Assembly: GCA_947846985.1 (NCBI GenBank) | Contig: CANTUZ010000004.1 | Location: 49,391,672 to 49,455,671 of the forward strand | Direction: 5' to 3' | DNA: 64,000 nt | From: Fratercula arctica | Taxonomy: Eukaryota; Chordata; Aves; Charadriiformes; Alcidae | Shown here: positions 24,330-36,680 of the stretch, piece by piece | How positions within the stretch are numbered: position 1 is the stretch's first letter | Layout: every line of letters starts with the position of its first letter | The notes under the pieces: model-generated | The model's input: the letters and a program-made list of their open reading frames with translations, nothing else | What the model was told of the DNA's origin: nothing | The model's database searches: none | Program-made: the position numbers and the translations under genes

Positions 24330-24500
24330 GGCTCTTGTGACCAGCTAATCGTCTTAGCCATAAATGCAAGCAATTCTCTTTTGGATTCCCGCTAGTTTTG
24401 TTGGTTATGGGAAGAACATCACAAGCAATTGAATTATCATGGCATAATGAATTACTGCTTCTCCACTGATCTGTGGCCACTGGCCATTTGTGAGCTCTTA
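24330..24500. promoter_or_regulatory. Candidate conserved noncoding segment
   Basis: This repeat-free segment has CAAGCAATTGAATTATCATG, CATAATGAATTACTG and AGCTAATCG, giving several TAAT/ATTA cores in about 120 bases. The composition resembles developmental enhancers. No comparative evidence is available. Confidence 0.18.
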
Positions 24501-25937
24501 GCCCTTTGCAATTGCACAGTGGAGCTCAGCAGCAGTTTTAACTGAGGTTTAACCTGCATTTGCAGAGGGATAGGATCTCCCCCAGCATCAGACACTGTTT
24601 CAACATCACCCAATGTGCTAGGGAGCAAACCATGATCTGTTATACCCAGAGTCTTGTTAATGCCTTGTAGCAGTGAGTTTCACAGGTCAATTGGGCAGTA
24701 TTTAAAGTATTTCCTGATGCTGGTAACATGTCGACAGCTGGCCAGGTGCCTCCAGCTTTCCTGTAACCTTCTAGCCTTTGCAAGAGAGAGCCAAGATGAC
24801 CACATGGAGCCTGGGACTTGACTGCTGTGACCTGCCAGGAGGCTTTCTGCCCCAAAACGCTTGCCTAGCACTGCACACCCTCACCCCTTTCTGTGTGGAG
24901 ATGCTTATGGAGCAGCTTTCTGAGCCCTTCATCTGTCCTGCGCACAGTGCCGGTATTTGTGCCACTACAGCAACTGTTTGGGATGGTTCATATTGGGCAT
25001 TTTTTTATCACATGGCTCAAGGAACGCTAGGTAATGCTGAAACTTCAGGGCTGAATCTTTATATAAGGGCTGGAAGGACTCCATAAATCCTGAATAAACA
25101 TGTTCATCAGTCCCTTCAAGTAAATCAAGAAAGCCAGCCCTCCTCGGCTCCATTTCAGGCTTGCAAAGACTTTTTCTTTTTTGCCTTCCCTCTCTCAGAG
25201 GAAGTTTATATCAGAATACTGCTGAAATTCAAGATCCCTCGTCTGCCTCCCTCCCCAAAAACAGAGGCACAAAAGAGGCATTAAAGACACTGAACATGCA
25301 AATAATCGAATGTTTTCATACGCAGAAGAACGGTTGCTTTTAGTAACTCATCCTAGAACACGACAGCATTAGAGGTTTTGGAATGAGGGCCTCCCCACAG
25401 CATCAATAAAGGGAAAAGGTCCAAAAAGTAAGCTAAACAGTGCTGCTGCCTGAATATAGCCTTTCATTCAGCCATGCCCACACCATTTCAGGCTCATTTT
25501 GGATTTTTTTTTGATAAATGATGGAATTTGTATTTTTTGGCTGCAGTTCAAGAGTTTATATTTTTGTTCTATAATTTCCTTAAACATTTAATTTCCTACA
25601 TTAGTTGACGGTCTCTTGCATCTGCCGGAAAATTAGTTCTGGTGCTTCTGTGCCTACACTGGGAATTTATTTTTTTTTTTTATTTTCATTTTTGAAGCTG
25701 CAGAGAGAGTGAACCCACCTGCGGGTAGATGCTGTTGTGTACAGACTTCGGAGCTTTGCAGATGTTATAGGAAGACGTGACAGATAAAAAGATATTTGAG
25801 TCAAAAGGTTCCGCTTTTAAAGTTGTTGGAGGATGTTCTGTCCTGTTTAGCTGTAATACTGTGGCCACTTCCAACATATCTGAACTCAGAGGTGACAAAT
25901 ACAAGGGAAACAGGGTTTTCTTACAAATGCTGTCATT

Positions 25938-25972
25938 AACCTGTGGAAGTTGCTGCTGCGAGGTATTGGTGC
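25938..25972 (+). mobile_element. Possible ancient LINE (CR1/L3-like) relic
   Basis: CCTGTGGAAGTTGCTGCTGC is similar to the segment at 20958-21003. The two may descend from the same old LINE 3' UTR. Evidence is limited to about 30 bases. Confidence 0.25.
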
Positions 25973-28900
25973 CACCTTCAACCACTGGGCAGCATTTCTG
26001 CAAGGTCTCCCCATTCCTCCTCCATCTCTGCTGCTCTTGCTTCTCAGTGCGGCCTCTGCAAACGAGGTGTTCCTCGTCTCAGGTTGACCCTCCCTACGAT
26101 GGTGGAGTCAGCACATCTGAAAAGTGGCAATCCCAAAAAATAACATGAGGAAATATTTTTTCTAGTGTCATTTATGACTCCAGGGAAAGAATTCATTTAG
26201 CATGGAGCATGAAAGATGGCGCTCAGCATCACTGGAAGATGGTAAGGCCTAGGAGCAGAAGCAGGAAACAACTGTGTAGATAACAAATTGTTTCAGGAGA
26301 GAGTGAAAAAGATAAGAGGTAAATTTATGCTGGAAAAGTGTAGTTAGGGAGCAGATCACGAGAGTGATTTTACCTGATCTGTCAGCCAGTGTGGTACCCT
26401 TCTCTGCATGGCTGGGTACCAAAAGGGACCCACACCTAAAGCTGGGGCCAGCAGTCAGCAGGCAGGGTTGCTCAGGCTGCTGTTGTCCTCGTCTGTAAGT
26501 GTGCTTCAGCATTTTTTTCTGGAGTTTGTGAGAGGACTTTGCACCTGGAAATCCTGATTCCTACAGTCCTGATGAATCACTCACTTTGAGAAGCATCGTT
26601 TGACTTTCTGGTGTCTTCACTCACTCCCTGTGTCTCAAGCAAACTGAGACAAGAGTTTTTTGGAGTCAAAACCCCTGAACCCAACGCTACAAATACATAT
26701 TTTCATGCTCCTGCAGGAGTTGAAAGTAATCAATTCTAATGCCCCAACATCAGCATATTACTCCCCACATGGAGTGACTCCTCATCAGTTCTTACTGGGC
26801 AGCTGCAGGGTGAATTTGCAGTGATGCAAAACGACAGGATCTGGCCCAACTTAGATAAGTTGTGCATTATTTAAAGGTTACTGAAAGGTTGAGAATTCAT
26901 GATTTCCTTGATGCTTGGCTGGAAAGAAAGCCACGTGCTTCAGCCTTTTGCAGTGCAGAGGACTGAGTGTTCTTGGCACTACTGCAAGGAAAAAGAGGTG
27001 AAGTCCTGGCCTGACATGGGATCGGACATCTGAATGGGCAGCCCTCACAGCAGTGGGACCAGTTGAACCTACCCTGTCGGCAAGTCAGGTGCTTTCTGGC
27101 CAGGTTACAGCATTTCTAGGATTTAGGTCTGGTCAGGAGAGTCTGCTCTTACGAACAGTCCTGGTTCTTGCAACAATGTGAGCCTGCCACCATGGTGTCC
27201 AAGGAAATCTGATCTGGTTTGAATTAGCATAGCATTATAGGAGATAAATGCCCCCTCCCAATTAATATCAGCTGATATTTGATACAACAAGTGTCTTTCC
27301 CCATCTTTTCCTAAGTAAAACCTTCCACTGATTGGACCCGAGAATGTGTCATATCTTGGTGGAAATGATCTGATGGAAAGCATCACAAATTCTCCTTGTT
27401 TATTAAGCCCACAGCATGCACAGTGTGTTTGTGGCCATGGAGACTGTGTATCAAGAATCTTCCTGCACCTTGAAAATACTGTGAAGAGCAAGACTTGTTT
27501 GTAACCAGAAAAAGTGCCTGCTGCAAGAGATGCATGGAGGGCTGTGGGCTCCAGGAAGGAGCTGCATTTCCTGGGTGAAGACCTGCCTTTGGAACAAAAC
27601 AATCCCCTTCTGCAAGAACTCTGTCCAATGCAACATTTCCAGCCCTTGGCTAGATGCATCCTTGCAGCCCGTGACATATTGACTTATGAGTTATGGTGGA
27701 AATCAAGCCTTCTGTTACATCAGAAGGTAAGGCCACAGTAAACGAATGGTTGTGATCCTAACTCAGCAGGCTGTGATTGCTCGGCCTGCCAGGAAACCCA
27801 CAGGAATGTAAGACTTATTTATTTCTAGCCAAGCCCCAGGGACAGCCCCCACCCCACCAGGAGCTCTGTAAGGGTTTTGGACCAGCCTTGGGGCTGAGAT
27901 GGCAGTGAGAAGCCCGCCTTTGTCCCTGGCTGCCCATAAGACTTTGTCCCCTGCAAGGGGTCTGAGAGGAAGTAATGGGCACGCCAGTGTGCATGGTCTG
28001 CCCAAAATGGGGCTCATGCCTGGAGGAATTTCTCATGCACAGCTCTAGGATGCAGGTCATATGTCTCTGTCCTTATTCTGTCAAAAGCTCCACTCATTTT
28101 CATAGTTTTTTTGATCTGAGCAAGGGCTTCATGGTCCTTTCCTGTTGGTGGCTGGATTTCATCTCCCTCCTTTCTGCACAGTGTGCTGGTTGTCTCCTCC
28201 ATCCCCCTCTTGTTCCTCAGCCTGGGGTATTAGAAGAGCTGTGTGTGGTCCTGGCCAGCTCCTGATCCATGCTTGCTCCAGGAGAAATTGAGGTTTCAAA
28301 GGTAAAAAGGGTGTGTGTGTGGAGTGGGGCTTATTTTTCTTGATACCAAAAATGTCTGGAGGAATGAAGTTTGGCAAGGAAATTCCTGCACAAGCCACAG
28401 GTCACCTGAATTCCCAGAAAGGCAATGGTTGGAGAGCACAAAACAATACGTGAGAAAGTATCAGACGTGGAAAACGTACAATAGCAGTTCTTAGGTCAGA
28501 CAAGTTTGAAAAAGTAAAGCTCACAGTCAGTTCTGCCATCCTTTTCTGCCAGGTGATGTGAAATCCAGTGCTGAGGCTGGCCAACAGAAAGAGGCACAAG
28601 GGCCCTGTACTGCCGGGATTTTTCATTACAGCTCTTGTGTTGAGCATGAAGTTTTTCCCCTTTCCTCCAAAGGTGACTTTCTTTCTGGTAGCACCGCTTG
28701 CTGCTGTGCTCCCTGACCCTCGTCTTCTCTGGAAAACTCTGCGAGGCAGGACTGGGACAAATGGTCACAAAAGGAGGACAGATTTAGAGAGAGTGCTTAA
28801 GTGACAAGATTAAGCTAGAAGCTTGGTCTCTTACAGGTGGTGATGGATGCAAGAGAGGGACAGATCCACCCCCCAGAACGGATCCAGGCCAAGGACATGC

Positions 28901-31900
28901 TGGGGCGGACAGATGTTCCCAGCGTTGGCCACCACAGCCCCCTTCTCCTGCCCATCTGCGTCATGGAGAAGACAGCAGGGGTGCAGTTCTGCTATGCAGT
29001 TTGAGGTGGGGATGTCTCTGGAGTACTGACAGACCAATACACTGTTGCAGCTGCCTGAGAATTGTCCATCTTTTATGCTAAAAAATAAACAAAGCCAACA
29101 AGACCGAAAGGAAACATTTGGGCTCAGCTGTGTTCAACATTTACGTATGCTCAGCTCACACGGGATGGAGATCTGACGGTACGTTCTCTTAGACAGATCA
29201 AGTCATTAACTAGAACTACATATCCTGTGATGAACTACTGCCTTCTGCCTTGTTGCATTTCTGTGTTGTGCTGTGGGATCTGGTGGTGTGTTTTGGGTGG
29301 GAAGTCTCAGATGTTCTGAGGCTGGTCTATAAAGGAACCTGGGACCACGAGGCACTTGCATGGCAACCTCTCAGCAGCTCAGCCAGGTGCAAGTTCAAGT
29401 CTGAAACACGTCAAAATGACGTAAAAAATATAGCTTCCCAGAACACTTCATTCTATGAAAATGCTTTGATATTTCAACATTTTGTCCCAAGTCATAACGG
29501 AAACAAATACTAAAATATTGGAAATTCCTGTGGGATGAAATGCCTGTGAAGTTCGTTTTTGCACTTAGTGAAAGTAAACACAAAAATGCCTTGTGGGTGG
29601 TTTTTTGTTTTTGCTCCCTTAATTAAAGTTTCCTGATTTTTTCACGGTGTCAGGGATGGTTTAAAGAGCCTACTCCCTCCAAGAGCCATTGCATGCAAAT
29701 AGGCCTTGAGATTTCCCCATGGTGGGGAAGGACATGTGCCTGGAAATCCAGATTATTAGTGAGCGTAGTCCAAGGGTGGGGAACAAAACCTCCTCCTTGC
29801 GTGGTTATGGGCACCTCTTTGCAGAGCGCTGATTGTTGCTCTAGTTTGCTCGCTGCTTTGCATCAATGGGATACTGTCAGGAAGAAACAAAGATATGCAT
29901 TTTTAATTCATTTTCTTCCTGGCATATATAAAATGTGCTGCTTTGTTGGAAACCTTTTGGGTTTATTTTTAATAGCAGTGTGGGACGTCAGGAAACATTC
30001 TGATTTCAGGCCTTGCACAGTGGCACAATTCACATTTACATGAAGTTTGAGGGAAGGCTTCCTTTGGCCAGCAAGGTGCTCGCCAGCCCTAGTGTTCATC
30101 TGTGGGCCTCTTCCTTCTCCTCCCCGAGCCCCAGCTCAAGTGACGATGGCTGGTAAGTTTATTGCTACCTCGTTTGGCAAGAGTTTAACACCAGACTGGG
30201 GCTTTACAAAGCAACCGGCATTTTTGGTAGGCTTAGTCCGTCTGCCTCCTGAGATTCCTAGTCTGAGGTCCAAACTTTAATTTTTGTTCTGCTTCAGTGT
30301 TCACAACTATTAGTGAGTTGTGATGTCACCTGTTTCCCCAGAATCCACCTTTCCTACCAGCCAAGGACCCTTAAGCTCTCTAGCACTCAGCAGCCAGATT
30401 GTTACCCCCTTTACTCTGTACAGCAATTTGCAAAGCATGTAACAGGAGCATGTCGTTGGCCATGTTGTAACTGGCAGTGCGTGGCTCTCTGGCAGCTGGA
30501 CCCTGGCTGCTTCTGGCCAGCCCTTTTTTACGTACATAAGATGCTCTGATCTGCTGAGTATGTCTTTACTGAACAGCCACATGGGTGGGGAGGATCTTTG
30601 GCATCGTGTCTCCACCACTTAATATGCCGCTCAAAGTTCTGCATCTTTGCTGTGTTTGGAGATTGCAGGTGGTTCTCTGGACAGGGTAAATTTGGGGGTG
30701 TCTGTGCCATCAGGGTGGATCAATGCCACACGGGTGCCCTGCTTTTGCCACTCTTCCAGCATTAGAGCTCCCCAGCATCAGTGAGTGTTTCCCAGCACGG
30801 AGCCGAGGGACAAATTTCAGATGGTCGGCACTCAGCACAAGTGGACTGTTATCTTGAGCACAGACTATTCCCAAGCATTTCCAGCATGTTAGAAACCTTC
30901 TTATTGTGTTTGTCCTTGGAAAGAAAAATATTACGTATAAGAACAAAGTCCCAGGTTCATAATAGCTGCAGGGTATAAGCACAATATTTACAATGTGATG
31001 AGCATGGGGAGACACAGAGGGAGAATGATCTTAAGGCTCTTTGTATGTTTGGTGGGGCCATGGCCCCACACCAGCACAGGTCCAAAGAGGTGACGTTCCC
31101 AAGTGACTTTGAATCCACTCGCAGACACAGATTCTCTTGAAAATTGCTGTGCTTCCTGTGTATCTAATTTGGGATTAGTGGGTCCATACTGCGGTAATTT
31201 GAGCAAGTGGGTTTGGGTGTACGGCCCTCTGAAGGAACGGGGGTGGCTCCAGAAGGCACAGCTGCTTTTGAGCCTTCCTCTGAAGACTGATAGGGGATTG
31301 CTGCTCCTCAGGTGGCTATTACTGCCTGGGGTGGCTTTGCAAAGACAAGTTATTCAGGGGAAAAGTGATGTGTCTGAGCCAGGGAGACAAGACAGAGAGT
31401 CTCTTTTGTGGGGGCAAATGCCTTCTGCAAACCAGAGCACCTGCCAGCAGCGTAGCCTGGAGGGATGGATGGTTCATGGTGATGCCTGCCATTCAGGTCT
31501 CCACAGCATCCTCCCTTTTCAGCACATTGCAGTCTGCTTCCCTGGACTACTTGGAGCAGTGTCCCCTCAGGATCATCGCGTCAGCAGGTGACAAAGCCAT
31601 TTTGTTGCAGAGAAGCCATTTGTCTTGTCTTTGCAGAAGAGAAAGCAAACACAGTTCTCATGAATGCCATTGTGTGCAGGGCAGGTGCTGGTTTGGGAAG
31701 TGCACATCACGCAGGACTGTCGCTGAAGGACCAGTGTAAGTTTGACAACTGACACGATGCCTCAGTACTTTTATTAGCCAGGGCAGCAAATTCAGTATAA
31801 ATGCCCCTCTCCCCATTGCCACTTCAGCTTCTTACAATAATCCTTCCCGTTTACACCAGTGGTGAGTTTATACCTACCTGTTTCAATCCCTTCAGTTCTC

Positions 31901-33214
31901 AGGAGGAGTTAACTGTAGGAAATGTCAGGCAGAAAAAATATTTAGTCGTATGGGATTATTTCACTGCATGGTAAAATAACTTGAGGCACAGAATTACCAA
32001 ACCTTTGGATTTCTTTCACCCTTGATCCCCATTAAAATTCAATGTGTGGTATTATTTTAGTACAACACGTGCTACTAACCCACAGTAGCAATGCTCTGTC
32101 AATGTTACGGTACAAAAATACCTTAATGCTAGATTAAGCACAAAATAATTAAAACTTTTCCCCAGGATAATTCAACTTCTTTGAAATCCCATGTGCATGG
32201 GGAGATTTCATCCCCAGCTCGGGTGTGGTAGGGCCAGGAGGACAGATCTGATAAATGAGTGACCCTGGGCAAACTTGTGTCCGCTGACAGGACCTTCACA
32301 CGCACCCTGAACTCATTGCTGCTGTGGTCCAGCCAGTGACAGAAGCGGCCGTGCCAAGTCTCTTTCAACTCATTTCACTTTTTTCTATGTTTTTCTATTC
32401 ACTGTCCAAGAACAAGTTTCTCTTTTGTGCAAAAAGCGGTGTCTAACATGGTAAGACCTTAGTCTTGATTGACTTCTGGAGAGAGAATGCTAACAGCAAT
32501 AATATTGATGCTAACTAATGGTTTAGAGAAGGGACATGTTGCAGACAAGATGACTGTAGATTAATAGAAATCACATAGATGTACTATTGGAGATATTTGC
32601 TTTCATGATTTTCTTGAGACTGCTAGAACTCAGGTTTCAACGCGCTTGCCAGACACAGAAATAGTGAATAGTTTAAGCATCAGAACAACACACACATTAC
32701 ACGAGTGAGAGGAATGAAGAGGTGGCTTTTAAGCTGGGTGGAAGTTGTGAGGTATTGGTATGCTGAGCACGAAAAACTCGTCAGCAAATTCAAAGAGTCC
32801 AGGGGTGGGAGACAGCTGATAGGGCCAACATAGCCTTGGGAACATACTTCAAAAGGTGAATGCGTGGGACGCTGCCAGGCACGGTGAGAGAAAACAAGTC
32901 GTAGCAGCTATTGCCGTCTGCGAGATTTTCCTAAGGGGACCAGATGGTTGGGAGCAGAATGGTGAGTCCCCAAAGTCTTGCTCGCACAAGCCTTTCCCGG
33001 GAGGACAGGCCCTCTGCTCCCCTAGATCTCACGGGCATGAGGTGTGCGTGTCAGGGGCTTGTGATCAAATGCGTTGCGCTGAAAATGTGTTTTTCTCCCC
33101 TGTGTATGGACATGCCCAGCTGAACGGTGTTTGGAGCTCTATAAGCTGACTAAAATAAATGGGAGTGAAGAAAGCAAAGCTGACACTGATGACTGTGAAA
33201 GAAACCTTTTATTT

Positions 33215-33236
33215 AAAAAAAAAAAAAAAAAAAAAA
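33215..33236 (+). repeat. A22 homopolymer
   Basis: A run of 22 A lies about 60 bases after an AATAAA (about 33154). It could be a retroposed poly(A) tail, but the upstream sequence matches no gene I recognise and no target-site duplication is evident. Confidence 0.85.
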
Positions 33237-36045
33237 GTCTTTTAACATATCTGTTCCTCCCTCGGGCATTGAGGAATTTGCTCCCTGCTTCATTAGCTTC
33301 CCCACTGTGCTCTGGTGCATGACTCAGAGCAGACCTGTCCCACCATGTATGCTTCACCCTACTCCAACCTGAGGGACTGAGCGGTCCACGGAGTGACGGA
33401 AACAACTCCAGGAGAGACTGTCCCACGTGGGGAGCTGTTCCTGCCGGGCTGGAAAGCTCTCCATCATTCCCTGTGTTAGATTTGGCTTTGAGAAGCCACC
33501 CACTGCCTCTTAAAGGCTGCACTAACTATGGACGTGCATCCTCCAGCTGGAGTCACTTCCCGGGTTCACAAATCCCCCTGTGAGAAACCTCCACGTGAAT
33601 CCACACCTGGAGCACGCCTGCCTGTGCAGTCAGCCTGCATCCCTGCCTCTCCCTCACCTTCCTCTGCTGGTGGGCTGTAAGCCGCTGGTACCCATCCTGT
33701 AAGAGCTGGAGTCAAGTTATTATTTTTTTTCACGGTGCAAGGCGCTGTGCAAATGCAGAACCCGTAGAAAAATGAGCAGAGGTCAGCTGGTGCTGAAACC
33801 ATGCACATTTTTCTTTGTGGTTTGTGTTTCTTTTTACCACAGAGAAGGTGGGTTTTGTTCCTGAAGCAGGGGGAGACTGTCCATAGTACTGCTGGTATTT
33901 GCTTAACTACCTTCCTGTGAGTGTAAATCTTCCCTCTTTCTTTCTCTCTATGGGGGTAAAACATGCAGCAAATCCCCTTTTTCAAACCAGGGATCAGGTA
34001 TATCAACAGGCACAAAATGAATTTTGCATTGAGTTTGGATCTCCTCCTCTGCAGGGGTCTCTGGGTCTGCTAAACTTTCACACTTGATAGACGAAATCTG
34101 CTTGTGATTAAAGGAGAAAATGAAAAGCAGACGGCTGAGGTGAAAGGTGCAGATTGCTCCGTTTTACTGCCCTGGATGCGAAGGGGGTTGGTATGCAGGC
34201 CACTGTAGAGAAGCTCAAAAATTTCTGACCTATTTCAGAGGCTGAAGGGAGCAGCACATCTACCAGAGCGCTGATGAAAGGCCATGTTCAAATCATCTAG
34301 CTACAGGATGCGGCTTTAGCATCACAGCGCCTTCTCTGTATAGGGAGTTGAGGCAGAAAAGCTGCATAATAAGTGCCCTGAATTGCCCATCACTCACTGA
34401 ATATCAGCCACCGTGATAGACAGGCACCTACTGGGGCACTGTGGGCTAAGCCCCATCTGTACACCCTTCAAACTGCTTTCACAGGAGGAAGTACCAAAAG
34501 AAGAGTGAAATGGAAGAATCGATAAATTAGTGAGTGATGCCTGCCCAGGGTCCTGTCACTTCTTCCAGAGGAGGGACCTGAGACCCTGGTGGGAAGGCAT
34601 GGCATCGTGCTGACATTAGCAGTCCCGGCAGGAGCCTGGAGGACAAAATTGGCTGATGTAATTTTTAATCTCGGGCCCAGAGTGATGGAGTGGGAGGAGC
34701 AGACACCGGAGAGGTACTTTGGTACCCGATGAATTGAGTGAAGTGGCAACATTTGTAAACAGAGGCAGAGAGCTGGTTCCAGCCTCCACTTACTCCTCCC
34801 CAAACCCTTCCCCTCCTGATTCACTTCTCCCGGCATGTGCTGAGATCGAGCTGGGACTCGCGCTCTGCCTGAGCTCAGCGATTGCTGCCCCGCGCTGCAG
34901 ACTTCAAACCAAGAGCCGAGCAAACCCACTCCATCCCACCAGTGCAGCCTGGCAGCCCCGCGGCCCTCGTCCCTGTTTCAAGTCTTTATCGCATTCCTGA
35001 AGGAGCATCTCTGGCTTGGGGGATGAGGCATAGGCCAAAATACAAGGGGGAAGAGGGGAAGTTTGGATTAGACAAGTGAAGTGAACCTTTGCCTTGACTT
35101 TTGTGCTAGGCATCTATCACCAGAATAGAGGAATAATGTTTTTGCATGAGTTAGAAATCGTTACTAAACCTTCTTGGAATGGCACTGACGAGCGCTCATG
35201 CAGCACAGTCACTGCTCTTGTCTCAATCGAAATAGATGAACTCTTGTGGTGACATGGGATCTCTCTAACTCTCTTTTCAGCTGGGGGAGATTTAAGCATA
35301 TTAAACCACTCCGTTTTTACAGGCTTTCTGAAGTTCACAGCCCGAGAGATCCTACTATGAGGATCAGACAGACACTCTGTTCACATCAGTAGATTAAGTG
35401 GTGAGAAATTGTTAAAAGGATTAGGTGCTGGTCCAAATGCATGTCTGCTGGAGCAGCCAAAATACTGCCATTGGTTCATAAACTTCCTTTTGTATTGTCT
35501 ACAATTTCATAATTTGGGGATTCAGAGTTCATAGCGGAGTTAAACTAGTGAAGCAGCAAAAGGGTAGATTTCTGTAACAGACCCTTGCAAGAAAATAAAA
35601 TTAGGAATGTTATCACAATGTCGCTTGTTGACACTATCCATGGAGCCAAGTCCTGTTACGGACTGAGAAGGGTCAGGCCAGAACTCTGACAGGTAATTCC
35701 AAGAGGGACAGGTGAATGGAGCAGCACCCCCTCTTCCCTACTCCTTGCTTCAGCTATTTTTATGGATGGCTAAACTGATATCATCCAACATTTTCTGAGG
35801 CCCTGAAATATTTGCAGAAAGGGTACGCTGGCAGAGTTGGGAAAAGTCCCAGGCCTCACAGAAGAGGCTTCAGCTCTTTTTCTACTCACCTTTCCTCCCT
35901 TTAGCCAGCAGTCTCCCCCTTCAGGGTCTGCGATATATTTGCTCAAGACTTTGACCCTAGGCCAGCAACATTCTTCTGAAGCCTTTTATTTCTGAGCCTG
36001 CCTGTATTTCTTCCTATGCGATATAAAACCAAGGGTGCAATTTAT

Positions 36046-36680
36046 TGGTTGCTCAGAGCCCCGTCCAGCCTGACCTTGAACGTTTCCAGGGATAGGGCAC
36101 CTACCAACTCTCTGGGCAACCTGTGCCAGTGTTTCACCAGCCTCATTGTAAAAAATTTCTTTCTTATATCTAGTCTAAATCTACCTTCTTTTAGTTTAAA
36201 ACCATTATCCCTTGTCCTATTGCAACAGGCCCTGCTAAAAAGCTTGTCCTCATCTTTCTTATAAGTCCCCTTGAAGTTTACTGAAAGGCCACAATAAGCC
36301 TCCCCCCCTGGCCCCGATCCTGAGCCTTCTCTTCTCCAGGCTGAACAACCCCAACTCCTTCAGCCTTTCCTCACAGGAGAGGTGCTCCAGCCCTCTGATC
36401 ATCTTCGTGGCCTCCTCTGGACTCACTCCAACAGGTCCATGCCTTTCCTGTGCTGAGGGCTCCAGAGCTGGACACAGTAACTCCAGGTGGGGTTTCACCA
36501 GAGTGTAGTAGAGGGCAGAATCATCTCCCTCAACCTGCTGACCACGCTTCTTTTGATGCAGCCCAGCACATTGCAGGCTCATGTTGAGCTTCTCATCAAC
36601 CAACACAACCAAGTCCTTCTCAGCAGGGCTGCTGTCTTGGGGCAGCAGAAGGTGGTACATGGCTCCAGGGATTGTTTTCA
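36046..36680 (-). mobile_element. CR1 LINE fragment with end of the reverse-transcriptase ORF
   Basis: The plus strand shows the reverse complement of a CR1 3' region. Landmarks are GGGCAACCTGTGCCAGTG at about 36113, CTTCTCTTCCAGGCTGAAC-like sequence at about 36326-36346, and CTGGACACAGTAACTCCAGG at about 36470. On the minus strand the frame at 36259-36660 carries the LINE C-terminal signature, including [13 protein letters not shown] and a [20 protein letters not shown] segment. The copy lacks the extreme 3' end and terminal repeat, and it appears to have lost about 25 bases near 36560. The left boundary is set where TTGCTCAGAGCC begins; the right boundary is approximate. It is a dead, truncated copy. 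Confidence 0.9.

Larger units (their letters stand above)
22095..36045. other. Long repeat-poor intergenic stretch
   Basis: No recognisable exon, RNA gene or recent transposon was found over about 14 kb. The two longest open frames (22114-22761 plus, 215 codons; 27123-27677 minus, 184 codons) have no domain, no family resemblance and no splice or promoter support. Minor items inside are a 12-base G run, a possible MIR relic, a possible LINE relic, a TATA-like site and a 22-base A run, each listed separately. A GC-richer patch lies at about 34840-34980. Confidence 0.5.

Noticed and set aside
27123..27677. 184-codon minus-strand open frame
   Set aside because: About one frame this long is expected by chance. 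I checked it for retroviral or LINE features by eye and saw none.
32700..33236. Processed pseudogene ending in the A22 run
   Set aside because: Upstream sequence matches no gene I know, and no target-site duplication is visible; the AATAAA 60 bases upstream could be chance.
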